Source of the DNA: JBGAKG01 sp044224495 | Lineage (GTDB): Bacteria; Myxococcota_A; Polyangia; Polyangiales; Polyangiaceae | Length of the DNA stretch: 64,000 nt | Direction of reading: 5' to 3' | Assembly (NCBI GenBank): GCA_044224495.1 | Contig: JBGAKG010000010.1 | Location: 235,271 to 299,270, forward strand | Shown: piece after piece, positions 16,699 through 25,354 of the stretch | Position numbering within the stretch: the first letter of the stretch is position 1 | Layout: every line of letters starts with the position of its first letter | The notes under the pieces: model-generated | The model's database searches: none | Seen by the model: the letters and a program-made list of their open reading frames with translations, nothing else | Told to the model about the DNA's origin: nothing | Made by a program: the position numbers and the translations under genes

Positions 16699-17097
16699 TC
16701 AGCGCTTCGAGTACTGGAAGCGCTTGCGGGCGCCCGGCTGACCGTACTTCTTGCGCTCCTTCTTGCGCGCGTCGCGGGTCAGGAAGCCGGCGCGCTTCAG
16801 CACGCTGCGCTTCTCCGGATCGTGCAGGCAGAGCGCGCGGGAGATGCCGTGACGCATCGCCTCGGCCTGAGCCGAGTGACCGCCGCCGATGACCGTCGCG
16901 CGGACGTCGAACTGGTCGACCGCCTCGATCAGCTCGAGCGCCTGGCGCATGACCATGCGCGAGGTCTCACGCTCGAAGTAGGTCTCCGGCGTGACGCCGT
17001 TGACGGTGATCTGGCCGGTGCCGGGCGAGAGCCAGATGCGCGCGATCGCGGTCTTGCGCTTGCCGGTGGCGTAGGTGCGGTTCGTCGTGGTGCTCAT
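16699..17097 (-). CDS. rpsI: 30S ribosomal protein S9
   Basis: 132 residues, full length. Begins with the family YATGKRKTAIARI and has IGGGHSAQAEAMRHGISRAL in the middle. It ends in the conserved basic tail KKYGQPGARKRFQYSKR, whose last residues reach the ribosomal P-site. It follows rplM by 19 bases in the universally common rplM-rpsI operon. GAAGAAG upstream serves as ribosome-binding site. Confidence 0.98.
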   Translation of the reverse strand: MSTTTNRTYATGKRKTAIARIWLSPGTGQITVNGVTPETYFERETSRMVMRQALELIEAVDQFDVRATVIGGGHSAQAEAMRHGISRALCLHDPEKRSVLKRAGFLTRDARKKERKKYGQPGARKRFQYSKR

Positions 17098-17116
17098 CGT
17101 GATTCTTCTTCTGCTC

Positions 17117-17557
17117 TCAGATCTTGACCGTGAGCGGCTGCGGCTTCTGCGCGGCGTGCGGGTGGTCGGGGGTCGCGTAGACCTTCAGCTTGGTGATCAT
17201 CTGGCGACCGAGGACGTTCTTCGGGAGCATGCCCTTGACCGCCTTCTCGATCGGGAACGCCGGCTTGGTCTCGAGGAGCTTCCGGTAGCTGTCGGCCTTG
17301 AAGCCGCCCGGGATACCCGAGTGACGCTGCCAGAACTTCGCGTCGAGCTTGTTGCCGGTGAGCTTGACCTTGCCCGCGTTGACGACGACGACGAAGTCGC
17401 CGGTGTCGACGTGCGGGGTGTAGGTCGGCTTGTGCTTGCCGCGGAGCACGCGCGCGATCTCGCTCGCAAGGCGACCGAGGGGCTTGTCCGCCGCATCGAC
17501 GACGAACCAGGCGCGGGACTTCTCTGCTGCTTCTTTCTTCTCGGTGAACGTGGACAT
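17117..17557 (-). CDS. rplM: 50S ribosomal protein L13
   Basis: 146 residues, full length. Contains the L13 hallmarks WFVVDAADKPLGRLAS, RVLRGKHKPTYTPH, a GDFVVVVNA strand, RHSGIPGG and AVKGMLPKN. First gene of the rplM-rpsI operon. GGAG sits six bases before the ATG, and a good minus-35/minus-10 pair lies immediately upstream (17579-17607), giving a short leader. Confidence 0.98.
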   Translation of the reverse strand: MSTFTEKKEAAEKSRAWFVVDAADKPLGRLASEIARVLRGKHKPTYTPHVDTGDFVVVVNAGKVKLTGNKLDAKFWQRHSGIPGGFKADSYRKLLETKPAFPIEKAVKGMLPKNVLGRQMITKLKVYATPDHPHAAQKPQPLTVKI

Positions 17558-17578
17558 CTGGGGCTCCGGGGGCGCGGG

Positions 17579-17607
17579 AACCTACGGGACGGGGGCCCCC
17601 CTGTCAA
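17579..17607 (-). promoter_or_regulatory. Housekeeping promoter of rplM-rpsI
   Basis: On the minus strand a perfect TTGACA (17602-17607), a 17-base spacer and TAGGTT (17579-17584) predict transcription starting about 15 bases before the rplM ATG. The spacer contains the palindrome GGGGGCCCCC, which is unusual inside a promoter. Confidence 0.55.
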
Positions 17608-17629
17608 GCGAGGAAAGGTAGAACTCGCC

Positions 17630-17691
17630 GTGCCAACTCCGAAGCGGCGCAGCCGCGGAGGAGCTGGCACCGAGCCTCGGCCAACCGAGGC
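17630..17691. repeat. Two adjacent strong inverted repeats
   Basis: GTGCCA (17630-17635) pairs with TGGCAC (17665-17670), enclosing CTCC/GGAG and GCGGC/GCCGC arms. Directly beside it GCCTCGG (17674-17680) pairs with CCGAGGC (17685-17691). They lie between the rplM promoter and the divergent gene at 17798. They would be in that gene's leader if transcribed rightward, or act as a separator of the two divergent units. Confidence 0.5.
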
Positions 17692-17797
17692 CGAAGGCCG
17701 AGGGCGAACGGAAGGGAGAAGGCAGGAATCTCGGTCCCCGCCCCGGCGTAATGGAACTTTGGGAGCGCCGAGCCGTCTGAGGTTCTGGCGACGACAG

Positions 17798-18526
17798 ATG
17801 CGACGAGGGATGGTCATCTCGATTGCCTGCGGAGCCGTCGTGGTGGGAGCCGCGATCTCGGTCAACCGGCCGGATCACCAAAACCGCGACGCGATGGTCG
17901 CGTTTTGTGCGTTTCCTGCCGGCTCCGACCTTCAGAAGGCGGAAGACGGGCTGGACGAGCGCGCAGGTGGGAACACCTACGCTCGGCATGCAGCCGAGCA
18001 CATCCACTGGGCGAAATCCTCGTCCGACAAGGCCTACCAGCTCAAGCACGACGCGGTGATGGTCGGGGTCTGGAGTTGCCCGCTGGGCGACGCCTACGAG
18101 GCGGACGACAAAGTGTTTCGCTCCGAGTACGCGATGCTCTGCGCCTTCGACGGGCTCGAGCGTCCGGCGCCCACCACGTGCGACACCCCCGGCTCGTTCC
18201 GGCCGTCCTACGGGAAGGAGCGGGTCCCGCCGGAGCAGTACCTGGCCCAGACCCGCTGGCGGTCCCACTCGCTCCAGACGCGCAACCTCATCGACCAGAC
18301 CGTGACGGCCAAGCCGGCGGACCGCCAGAAGACCTGGGACGACGCGAAGCCCATCATCCCGACCTGCTTCGAGAACGAGGATTTCACGTTCGAATGCCAT
18401 ATGTCGCACACCTTGGGCTCGACCCAGACCGTGCCCGCCACCCCGGTCTACCGCCGGCCGCCCGCGGTGCGCGGCTACGGGGGGAGCGGGGGTTACGGGT
18501 ACCGCTACCCGATGCCGGTCGAGTGA
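17798..18526 (+). CDS. Hypothetical exported or membrane-anchored protein
   Basis: 242 residues. An N-terminal hydrophobic segment (MRRGMVISIACGAVVVGAAIS) is a signal peptide or anchor; the Cys in it does not sit in a good lipobox. The rest is hydrophilic, with six cysteines and many aromatic residues, and ends in a Gly/Tyr/Pro-rich tail. No family recognised. An in-frame ATG four codons later (17810) is an alternative start. It has no partner: the acyl-CoA dehydrogenase gene downstream has its own promoter candidate. Confidence 0.6.
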   Translation: MRRGMVISIACGAVVVGAAISVNRPDHQNRDAMVAFCAFPAGSDLQKAEDGLDERAGGNTYARHAAEHIHWAKSSSDKAYQLKHDAVMVGVWSCPLGDAYEADDKVFRSEYAMLCAFDGLERPAPTTCDTPGSFRPSYGKERVPPEQYLAQTRWRSHSLQTRNLIDQTVTAKPADRQKTWDDAKPIIPTCFENEDFTFECHMSHTLGSTQTVPATPVYRRPPAVRGYGGSGGYGYRYPMPVE

Positions 18527-18535
18527 CCGCCGGGC

Positions 18536-18564
18536 TTGCCCGCAAATTACTTCGCATGTAAAAC
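18536..18564 (+). promoter_or_regulatory. Candidate promoter of the acyl-CoA dehydrogenase pair
   Basis: TTGCCC (18536-18541), a 17-base spacer and TAAAAC (18559-18564) sit in a locally AT-rich island just upstream of the AAAGG ribosome-binding site of the gene at 18589. Confidence 0.4.
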
Positions 18565-18588
18565 ATCGGCGTCCGAAAGGTTTCGCCG

Positions 18589-19800
18589 ATGATCTCCTTC
18601 GACCCCACCGACGATCAAAAGATGATGCTCGAGTCCGTCGGGCAGCTGGGCAAGAGCCTGCTGACCCGCGTGCGCGAGCTCGAGAAGCAACGCGCCGTCC
18701 CGGAGGACCTTCGGAAGAAGGCGCACGAGATGGGGCTCGGCCTCGTCGCGTTCCCCGAGTCGCATGGGGGAGCGGGCTTGGGGTTGGTCACGGCGGTGCT
18801 GCTCGAAGAAGTCGTGGCGAGCGGTGATCCGGCAGCCGCGTTCGGCTTCGGTGGGCCCGGCGCGATGGGCTACGTGCTCAGCGAGCTCGGGACGGCGGAG
18901 CAAGCGGCAGCGGCGCTCGCGCCGTTCGGCGGCGACGACGGTCACTCGCGCTTCGGCGCGGTGGCGTGGGGCGAGCCGCGTCCGCACGCGACGCGTCCCG
19001 GGCTCTCCACCGTCGCGACGAAGGACGGGGGAGCGTGGGTGCTGCGCGGGACGAAGGCGTACGTCGTGAACGCGGATCGCGCCGAGAGCTTCGTCGTGTT
19101 CGCGCAGATCGACGAAGGCAGAGGCTGGGACGGGCTCGGTGCGTTCCTCGTGAAGAAGGGAACGGCGGGGCTGAAGGTGCTCGGGCGCGAGACGACGCTC
19201 GGGCTCGACGTCGCTTCGTTCGGCGGGCTCGAGCTCGAGAACGTGCGGGTCGAAGACTCCGCGCGTCTGCTCGGTGGCGCCGACTTCTCGCGCGCGACGC
19301 TCCGCTTCTTTGCGAAGTGGGGCCTCGTGATCGCCGCGCGCGAGGTCGGGCTCGCCCGGGCCGCGTTCGAGACGACGCGCGAGTACGTCGAGACGCGGAA
19401 GGCGTTCGGCAAGCCGATCGGCCACTTCCAGGGCGTCGCGTTCACGCTCGCGGATCGCGCGATGGACGTGGACTCGGCGCGCACGCTCCTGCACCGCGCG
19501 GCGTGGATGTGGGACGCGGCCGAGAAGGAAGACGACGCGCTGGTCGCGAGCGCATACGCGATCGCGCACGCGCACGAAGTGGCGATGCGCTGCGGTGACG
19601 ACGGCGTGCAGCTCCACGGCGGCGCGGGCTTCATGCGCGACTACCCGGTCGAGAAGTACATGCGCGACGCGAAGCAACTCAACGTGTGCGGGCTACCGGC
19701 GGCGTGCGCCGATCAGCTCGCGGCCGCGGTGCAGCTCGGGCGCCCGCTGGATCTGGGCCTTCTCCTCCCCACCGCCGAATCGCAGAGCGCGTTCGTCTGA
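18589..19800 (+). CDS. Acyl-CoA dehydrogenase family protein
   Basis: A 403-residue FAD flavoprotein of the ACAD fold: N-terminal helices, a middle beta-domain (residues 120-230) and a C-terminal helical bundle with TRKAFGKPIGHFQGV and the helix HGGAGFMRDYPVEKYMRDAKQ. In medium-chain ACADs the catalytic Glu sits in the TEYPVEK context; here the equivalent residue appears to be Asp (MRDYPVEK). The usual IYEGT flavin motif is replaced by QLNVCGL. It may therefore be catalytically altered, or form a heteromer with the next gene, 16 bases downstream. AAAGG is the ribosome-binding site. Confidence 0.85.
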   Translation: MISFDPTDDQKMMLESVGQLGKSLLTRVRELEKQRAVPEDLRKKAHEMGLGLVAFPESHGGAGLGLVTAVLLEEVVASGDPAAAFGFGGPGAMGYVLSELGTAEQAAAALAPFGGDDGHSRFGAVAWGEPRPHATRPGLSTVATKDGGAWVLRGTKAYVVNADRAESFVVFAQIDEGRGWDGLGAFLVKKGTAGLKVLGRETTLGLDVASFGGLELENVRVEDSARLLGGADFSRATLRFFAKWGLVIAAREVGLARAAFETTREYVETRKAFGKPIGHFQGVAFTLADRAMDVDSARTLLHRAAWMWDAAEKEDDALVASAYAIAHAHEVAMRCGDDGVQLHGGAGFMRDYPVEKYMRDAKQLNVCGLPAACADQLAAAVQLGRPLDLGLLLPTAESQSAFV

Positions 19801-19816
19801 CCGAAGGAATCGAATC

Positions 19817-21043
19817 ATGAGCATCGAGTTCACCCTGACTCCCCGGCAGAAGGAAACGCGCGAAGCCATCCGCGGGCTCGCGAAGAGCGTGATTCGCCCG
19901 CAGTCGCTCGTGTGGGATCGCGAGCACGGCGTGCCGCACGACTTCTTGCGGAACCTGTCCATGCTCGCGTCGAACATGGGCTCGCTCGCGATGACGGCGA
20001 GCGCGGCGCTCGAGAAAGAGGCGCAAGCGGGCGCGCCGAAGAAGAAGTCGTCCGCGAACGTGAACACCGTGCTCGCGGCGGAGGAGATGAGCTGGGGTGA
20101 TGCCGGCTTGCTCCTCTGCATGCCGGGCCCGGGGCTCGGCGGTCCGCCGGTCCGCTCGACCGGAACGCCGGAGCAGAAAGAGCGCTTCTTCGGCATCTTC
20201 CGCGACATGAGCACGGAGCTGCGTTGGGGCGCCTACGCGCTCACGGAGCCGTCGGCCGGGAGCGACGTCGCGGGCATCCGCACGTCCTGCAAGAAGGACG
20301 GCAAGCACTGGGTACTGAACGGGCGCAAGTGCTACATCACGAACGGCGCACGGGCGTCGTGGAACGTGGTGTTCGCGACCGTGGATCCCAGTTTGGGACG
20401 GGGCGGTCACCGCGCGTTCGTGGTCGAGAAGGGGACCCCGGGGTTCTCGGTCGGCCGGATCGAGGACAAGATGGGTCTCCGCGCGAGCGAGACCGCGGAG
20501 CTCGTCTTCGAGGACTGCCGCGTGCCGGAGGAAAACCTCCTCGGCGGCGAGGAGCGCTACCAGTCGAAGGAAGGCTTCATGGCGGCGATGAAGACCTTCG
20601 ACAACACGCGCCCGATCGTGGCGGCGATGGCGCTCGGCATCGGGCGCGCGGCGTACGACTACGCGACGGAGTTCGTGAAATCGAACTACGCGCTGGCGCG
20701 GCACACGCCGCGGTTCGCGGCGGTGGCGGAGAAGCTGGCGCGCGTGGGGCGCGGGCTGGACACGGCGCGCATGCTGACGTGGCGCGCGGCGTGGATGGCC
20801 GATCAGGAGCTGCCGAACGCGAAGGAAGCGTCGATGTCGAAGGCGGCAGCGGGGCAGGCGGCGATTCGCGCCTGCATCGAGGCGATCGAGATCTGCGGCG
20901 CCGAGGGGTCGATCCAGAAAGACCACCAGCTGCTGGAGAAGTGGTTCCGCGACATCAAGGTGTACGACATCTTCGAAGGGACGGGGCAGATCCAGAGGAT
21001 CGTGATCGCGAAGAGGCTATTGCCGGAGTTGCGGTCGTTCTGA
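19817..21043 (+). CDS. Acyl-CoA dehydrogenase family protein
   Basis: A 408-residue ACAD. It keeps the substrate/flavin motif YALTEPSAGSDVAG and the C-terminal YDIFEGTGQIQR, which the upstream paralogue lacks. An insertion rich in Ala/Lys (EAQAGAPKKKSS) lies in the N-terminal helical domain. The region of the catalytic base (GAEGSIQKDHQLLEKWFRD) departs from the standard GGxGYxxEYPxE pattern, so the acid/base residue cannot be assigned by eye. GAAGGAAT is the ribosome-binding site and only 16 bases separate it from the first ACAD, so the two form an operon and possibly an alpha/beta complex acting on an unknown, perhaps bulky acyl-CoA. Confidence 0.85.
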   Translation: MSIEFTLTPRQKETREAIRGLAKSVIRPQSLVWDREHGVPHDFLRNLSMLASNMGSLAMTASAALEKEAQAGAPKKKSSANVNTVLAAEEMSWGDAGLLLCMPGPGLGGPPVRSTGTPEQKERFFGIFRDMSTELRWGAYALTEPSAGSDVAGIRTSCKKDGKHWVLNGRKCYITNGARASWNVVFATVDPSLGRGGHRAFVVEKGTPGFSVGRIEDKMGLRASETAELVFEDCRVPEENLLGGEERYQSKEGFMAAMKTFDNTRPIVAAMALGIGRAAYDYATEFVKSNYALARHTPRFAAVAEKLARVGRGLDTARMLTWRAAWMADQELPNAKEASMSKAAAGQAAIRACIEAIEICGAEGSIQKDHQLLEKWFRDIKVYDIFEGTGQIQRIVIAKRLLPELRSF

Positions 21044-21096
21044 AAGGACGAACGGAACGACCTCGAGTCCGGGCCCGGTCCGCTTCCGAGGCGCGA

Positions 21097-21879
21097 ATGA
21101 GGGCACTCGCCGTGCGCCTCGCGCTTGCTCTCTGCGTCGTCGCGCTCTTCTCGGGCGACGCGCGTGCCGAGGTCATCTCCGACGGGAAGGTGCAATTCCT
21201 TCTTCTGCCAACGGGCGGACACGTCTGCATCGCCATTCCGCAGTGGGCTCCAGAGCAGCAGCCGGAGTGCGATCAAAAGGTGCTCGCTGCGATTCGAACA
21301 CGAGCGACCATGGTCGCCGCCGAGACGCAGACCGTCTTGTCCGCCGCGAACGTAGCCTTCAACGCATGGGCTTCCATGGTGTTCGTCGCGCGCTCGGTGC
21401 CTTCGGACGAGCTCTCTCAGGAGACCATCGATGCGCTTGCACGTCGCATGGCCGACACCATCGGCGGTCAGGCCGCGAGCTCGAGCTCGCGCGCCAACGG
21501 TGTGCAGGTCGTGAAGATCGCCATCGACGTCTCGGCGAGCGGGCAAGACACGCACGCGTCGGCTCAGGTGGTGATGGCCGATCAAGGCACCTACCACCTT
21601 TGGGTGTTCGGACCGAAAGCGCACGAAGCGGACATCGATCGGTTGGCGAGTGATCTTCTCGATTCGATGAACGGTGTCACTCCGGTGAAGCCGGCGACGG
21701 TGAAGGCAGCAGTCGACGCCGCGAAGACGACGAGCAGCGGATCGTCGGGCTCGGTGGGTACGAGCTCGGGGATTGGAGGGACGATCCTCCTCATTTTGGT
21801 GCTCTTGGGATGGAGAAAGCAGCGGGCGGATCAGGATCGGAAGAAGGATCATCCGCAGAAGCCCCCGCCCGCGGGGTGA
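21097..21879 (+). CDS. Exported protein with C-terminal membrane anchor
   Basis: 260 residues. Signal peptide of about 24 residues ending ARA, a mixed alpha/beta domain with two cysteines (HVCIAIP and PECDQK), a Ser/Gly-rich linker, then a single C-terminal hydrophobic helix (GGTILLILVLLGW) followed by a very basic tail. The layout of linker, helix and basic tail resembles C-terminal sorting anchors, but the cysteine-containing motif of MYXO-CTERM is absent. Function unknown. The 3' end overlaps the convergent gene by 89 bases. Confidence 0.65.
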   Translation: MRALAVRLALALCVVALFSGDARAEVISDGKVQFLLLPTGGHVCIAIPQWAPEQQPECDQKVLAAIRTRATMVAAETQTVLSAANVAFNAWASMVFVARSVPSDELSQETIDALARRMADTIGGQAASSSSRANGVQVVKIAIDVSASGQDTHASAQVVMADQGTYHLWVFGPKAHEADIDRLASDLLDSMNGVTPVKPATVKAAVDAAKTTSSGSSGSVGTSSGIGGTILLILVLLGWRKQRADQDRKKDHPQKPPPAG

Positions 21880-22297
21880 CCTCACTCCTGCGCTCCGAGC
21901 GTGAGCGCAATGACGGCTTTACTTCATCGTCTTCGACGACGTCTTCCTCCAACGACGCTAGTACCGTGGCCGGATCGGGTTCCAACATCGCCGAGACGCG
22001 AACGCGAAGCCGTTCGTCCGAGATCGTGGGCAACACGTCGCTCACCCGGTATCGCGCATCGCCCGCTCGCGCGATGAGACGCGCTGCGGCGACGCGGGTG
22101 TCGTTGGACGAATCTGGATTCGTCAGCGCCGCCCACACGCCGTCGACGGTGAGCCCGGCGCGATACGCGCCATCCACCTTCGATGCGATGTGAGCGGCGT
22201 CGAGGCGAGAAATCCAGCTTCCCACGGACTCACCATGACGACCAAGGTGATCGAGGGACAGCGTCTTCTCCGGACCCGAGTCGACGGGCTGCAGCAC
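21791..22297 (-). CDS. Small HEAT-like protein, possibly nonsense-mutated at its start
   Basis: From the GTG at 22297 this encodes 168 residues. A segment of helical-repeat flavour (TVDGVWAALTNPDSSNDTRVAAARLIARAGDARYR) is followed by an acidic, low-complexity tail. In frame upstream lies a much better start: GGGGGAGA followed by ATG at 22318, but its third codon is TAG (22310-22312). Either the gene now uses the GTG, or it is a pseudogene with a recent stop. It is 28 bases downstream of the Uma2 gene on the same strand. The tail overlaps the convergent gene. Confidence 0.4.
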   Translation of the reverse strand: MLQPVDSGPEKTLSLDHLGRHGESVGSWISRLDAAHIASKVDGAYRAGLTVDGVWAALTNPDSSNDTRVAAARLIARAGDARYRVSDVLPTISDERLRVRVSAMLEPDPATVLASLEEDVVEDDEVKPSLRSRSERRSEVTPRAGASADDPSSDPDPPAAFSIPRAPK

Positions 22298-22345
22298 CAG
22301 CGAACGGAGCTACTCCATTTCGATCTCCCCCTAGCACCTGTCCGG

Positions 22346-23101
22346 CTACCCTTTGCGTCGAAGGATTTCTTCCAACTCGCGAACCCTCGCTTCCGCGACC
22401 CGTCGCGCCTCGGCTTCGGCACGCCGCGCGTTCGCTTCTGCATCCGCCCGAGCCTCTGCACGCGCGAGCGCAATCTCTGCCACGGCCTTTGCTTCCGCAT
22501 CGGTGAGCATCATTCCGTTGCCCGCTTCGTCGTCCGCGATGGCCAATGCGCTCGGCAGTCCACCGAGCGGCGCGACGTGGAACCACTTTCCGATCGTGAG
22601 GCACGGCGTTCGTTCAGCCGCGACGACGCGCTCGACCAAATCGCCATCGATGCGATCCCATGCGCGAAGACGAGAACCTTCCGGCGCGTCGACGTCGAAG
22701 CAAATCACCTCTCGCGTTCCCATCGAATGAAACGCCTCGAGCTTCCTCGTGAGCGAAAGGTACTCGTCGGTGTCGCTCGGGCTGAGGATCTCGACGCAGA
22801 GCTCGGGCGTCCCGTTTTCCCACGTCTTCCACGACGTGAACTCCGCATCGGGAACCCCAAGGCGCACGAACGCATCGGGAGCACACTTGCGCTCGACGTT
22901 GGCGCCGTCGAAGTAGACGAAGTTGTCGGCCCCGACCGTCGAGCCCTTTCCGACGACGCGACGAAGCGTTTCCCAGAGGAAGACGCAGAGCTTGAAGTGT
23001 CGAGTCGACTGGCCCAAGTCCCACTCCGGATCGTTCGCGAGGAAGCGAAGCGGGCGAGGGGGACGGACGTGCTCGATCACCGGAGACATGGTGGAGATCA
23101 T
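22346..23101 (-). CDS. Uma2-family (DUF820) restriction-endonuclease-fold protein
   Basis: A 251-residue protein of the Uma2 family, which has a PD-(D/E)XK nuclease fold. The family core is visible: CAPDAFVRLG and, after a spacer, ELCVEILSPSDTDEY, giving the Asp and Glu metal ligands. The C-terminal 55 residues form an Ala/Glu/Arg-rich coiled coil, common in cyanobacterial and myxobacterial members. Cellular role unknown; members are often multicopy and near mobile elements. The start at 23101 is supported by AAGGAAAGG; an open frame extends upstream but without a good signal. Confidence 0.8.
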   Translation of the reverse strand: MISTMSPVIEHVRPPRPLRFLANDPEWDLGQSTRHFKLCVFLWETLRRVVGKGSTVGADNFVYFDGANVERKCAPDAFVRLGVPDAEFTSWKTWENGTPELCVEILSPSDTDEYLSLTRKLEAFHSMGTREVICFDVDAPEGSRLRAWDRIDGDLVERVVAAERTPCLTIGKWFHVAPLGGLPSALAIADDEAGNGMMLTDAEAKAVAEIALARAEARADAEANARRAEAEARRVAEARVRELEEILRRKG

Positions 23102-23670
23102 GCTAGCGCCTTTCCTTCGTGGAAGCTTCGTGAGGGGCGTGCACTGCAGGCCGCGTGCCGAAGCCACAGCGCACGATTTCTCGATGGATCGTGAATCGGC
23201 TAGGTGGCGCGCTCCACTTCGCGCCGGCGACGCGCCACTTCAGCTCCCTCTCGGCCATCACGGCGAGGAACCGACGGCACCGCGTGCGCGGGCGCGCCCG
23301 TCGGAGGCGTTCCTCCTGCGTGCGGAGCTCCGCTCGCGCGCAACGCCAGCGCGAGCACGTACGCCGCTCGTTCGAGACGCTCGAGCACCGCATGGGGAGT
23401 CGCACCGGCGGTCGAGACGACGCAAAGCGTCCAACCTTCGGCGACCGTCGTCGCGTGAGCCGGCACGAAGCGCGTCGCCGTGGTCGGAGAACAAGAACGC
23501 GCTCCGTCACGCCGGCCCAAGCGAGGACGGCGATGGAGGATCACGAACGCGATCGCTGGGGAACAGCTTCATGTGGAACAGGGCCGAACGAGCTGCCCTC
23601 GTCTCCCAATCATCGCGCCCGATCAAGGTACTTGTCCGAGTGGCCATTGTTCTGGAAACTCACCGATGAG
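23102..23670. other. Gene-poor stretch with only weak open frames
   Basis: Between the divergent Uma2 and lipoprotein genes. Only a doubtful minus-strand frame (23200-23544) is seen. An AT-richer patch near 23620-23670 probably holds the rightward promoter; no strong repeats. Confidence 0.4.
23200..23544 (-). CDS. Doubtful small protein
   Basis: A GTG-initiated frame of 114 residues. A central stretch (VAEGWTLCVVSTAGATPHAVLERLERAAYVLALAL) looks like a beta-strand and amphipathic helix pair, somewhat like the end of a Roadblock-type domain, followed by a disordered Pro/Arg tail. Third-position GC is reasonable, but there is no ribosome-binding site and no recognised family. It may be a gene remnant or a chance frame. 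Confidence 0.25.
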   Translation of the reverse strand: MILHRRPRLGRRDGARSCSPTTATRFVPAHATTVAEGWTLCVVSTAGATPHAVLERLERAAYVLALALRASGAPHAGGTPPTGAPAHAVPSVPRRDGREGAEVARRRREVERAT

Positions 23671-25350
23671 ATGTGTCCTCGTCGGTGGCTCGTTTGCATG
23701 GCGCTCGGTGTCTCGGCCGTCGGGTGCGCCGGACCCGAATCGTCCTCACGCGCTCCTTCCGGTACCCCCACGCGGACCCCGGCGGGCGAGTATGCCTCCG
23801 TCTTCGCCGCCGTGAGCAAGGTTCGGGGCCTCGAACCCGAGCACGCGGTACGCATCGAGCACCTGGATGACGATTCCTTCGCTGGACGCACCGGTCCACT
23901 GGGCGCCGCGGGGGCTCGCGGGGCCGTCTACGAGGCGTCATCGCACGCGATCCTCGTCAAGCGCTCGGCCGAGGCCACCGAGGGAAGCGAGTTGGAAGTC
24001 GCAGCCGCCTACCACTCGCTCCTCTTGGATGATCACTTCGGGACGGCTCGAACGACGTCCCTCGACGGCGAGGCCGCGGCCGTACGCGCGGAGCTCGTCG
24101 CGGCCGACTGGGCGTTGGTGCTGCGGGGGATCCGCGCACTCGAGCGCGGCGACCCGATCGCGCGCAGCATCGTGGGCTCGAGCTTTGCTCCGGTGTCGGG
24201 GATGCTCGGGATCATTCGCCCTCCGGGGGAAGCTCGGACTGCCCCGCGGTTCCTCGCGCCGAGCGGTCTGAGCTTCCTCGCCGATCTCCATCGTACCGCT
24301 GGGTTTCGGCTCGTCGATGCCGTGCTCTCTCGTCCGCCGACCGACGCGCGCGCACTGTTCGACGCGCAAGCGTGGGTCGACGGCCTGGAACGCGCGACGT
24401 TCGATCTACCTCGGCTGGACCCCACCGCCGAGGAGCGCGTGGTGGTCGAGTCGTTTGGTGCCGCGCAGCTGGCCGGTGCGCTCGCGCGAGCGAACGTCGC
24501 CAACCCCGACGCGTTTGCGCTCTCCAGGACGCTCCGCTACGGGACGTTGGAAATCCTCCGGTCGGCTCGGGGCGACGTTCCCGCGCGGATCGTTCTCGTC
24601 TTCGACGACGGGGCTCATGCCACGAACGCTCGCGATCTCTTCGCGCGAGCTACCGAGCTTCCGATGAAGGGCGAAGTCATCGGCGCGAAGGAGCGAGTCG
24701 TCGTGATCGCTTGGGGAGGCGCGACCATCGCCGAGCGCCGTCTCGCCGATGCCCTCGCGGTCGTACCTGGCGTCCGTCGCGATCCACCCCCACTCGGTGC
24801 GCTGCGCTTGGCACCTCCACCTCCGCTCGATCCCTCTGAGCTCGCAGTCACGGAGGTTCGCGGTGATGTCTTCGTAGCTCCTAACCTCGGTCTCCGGATT
24901 GCGCCTCCCGCTGGGTTTCATCCTCGGTCGGAGCCCCACGGATTGGCGGAGTTCGAGATCCCGAGCCGCGCGCGGCTCGCCGTCTCGGTGTCGAGTGACT
25001 CGTCACGCGACGGGTGGGTCGCCCTCTACCTCGAGGCCCTTGCTCATGGGGCCACCCCTCGCGCGTTGGACGTCCCGCGCGCCGAGCAACCCCCTCCGCC
25101 GTGGCTCCGCAACGACTTCGGCGTTGGGCGCATTCACGTGGCGTTCGTGACCCACCCCGTCTGCAAGAAGCGTGGGCTCCTCGGGGTGGTGGTGGCGGGG
25201 GACGACGCCTCCGCATCGTCTGGCGCGCAGTGGGCGGGCAGCCTCGATCTGTCGAGTCTCGAAGCGAGCGCCTACTGCGCAGCGGTCGCGGAGCAACACT
25301 CGGAGTGGACGTTCCCCGTGAAGTGGCCCCCGAACGCGGCGTCGAGGTAG
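23671..25350 (+). CDS. Large putative lipoprotein of unknown function
   Basis: 559 residues. Short basic N-terminus, hydrophobic core and the lipobox VSAVGC, followed by a Ser/Pro/Thr-rich tether. The remainder is mixed alpha/beta with no motif I recognise; the cysteines near the C-terminus (HPVCKKRG and ASAYCAA) could form a disulfide. A start nine codons later (23698) would also leave a signal peptide. It converges with the XRE regulator gene, four bases between stops. Confidence 0.65.
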   Translation: MCPRRWLVCMALGVSAVGCAGPESSSRAPSGTPTRTPAGEYASVFAAVSKVRGLEPEHAVRIEHLDDDSFAGRTGPLGAAGARGAVYEASSHAILVKRSAEATEGSELEVAAAYHSLLLDDHFGTARTTSLDGEAAAVRAELVAADWALVLRGIRALERGDPIARSIVGSSFAPVSGMLGIIRPPGEARTAPRFLAPSGLSFLADLHRTAGFRLVDAVLSRPPTDARALFDAQAWVDGLERATFDLPRLDPTAEERVVVESFGAAQLAGALARANVANPDAFALSRTLRYGTLEILRSARGDVPARIVLVFDDGAHATNARDLFARATELPMKGEVIGAKERVVVIAWGGATIAERRLADALAVVPGVRRDPPPLGALRLAPPPPLDPSELAVTEVRGDVFVAPNLGLRIAPPAGFHPRSEPHGLAEFEIPSRARLAVSVSSDSSRDGWVALYLEALAHGATPRALDVPRAEQPPPPWLRNDFGVGRIHVAFVTHPVCKKRGLLGVVVAGDDASASSGAQWAGSLDLSSLEASAYCAAVAEQHSEWTFPVKWPPNAASR

Positions 25351-25354
25351 CCGC

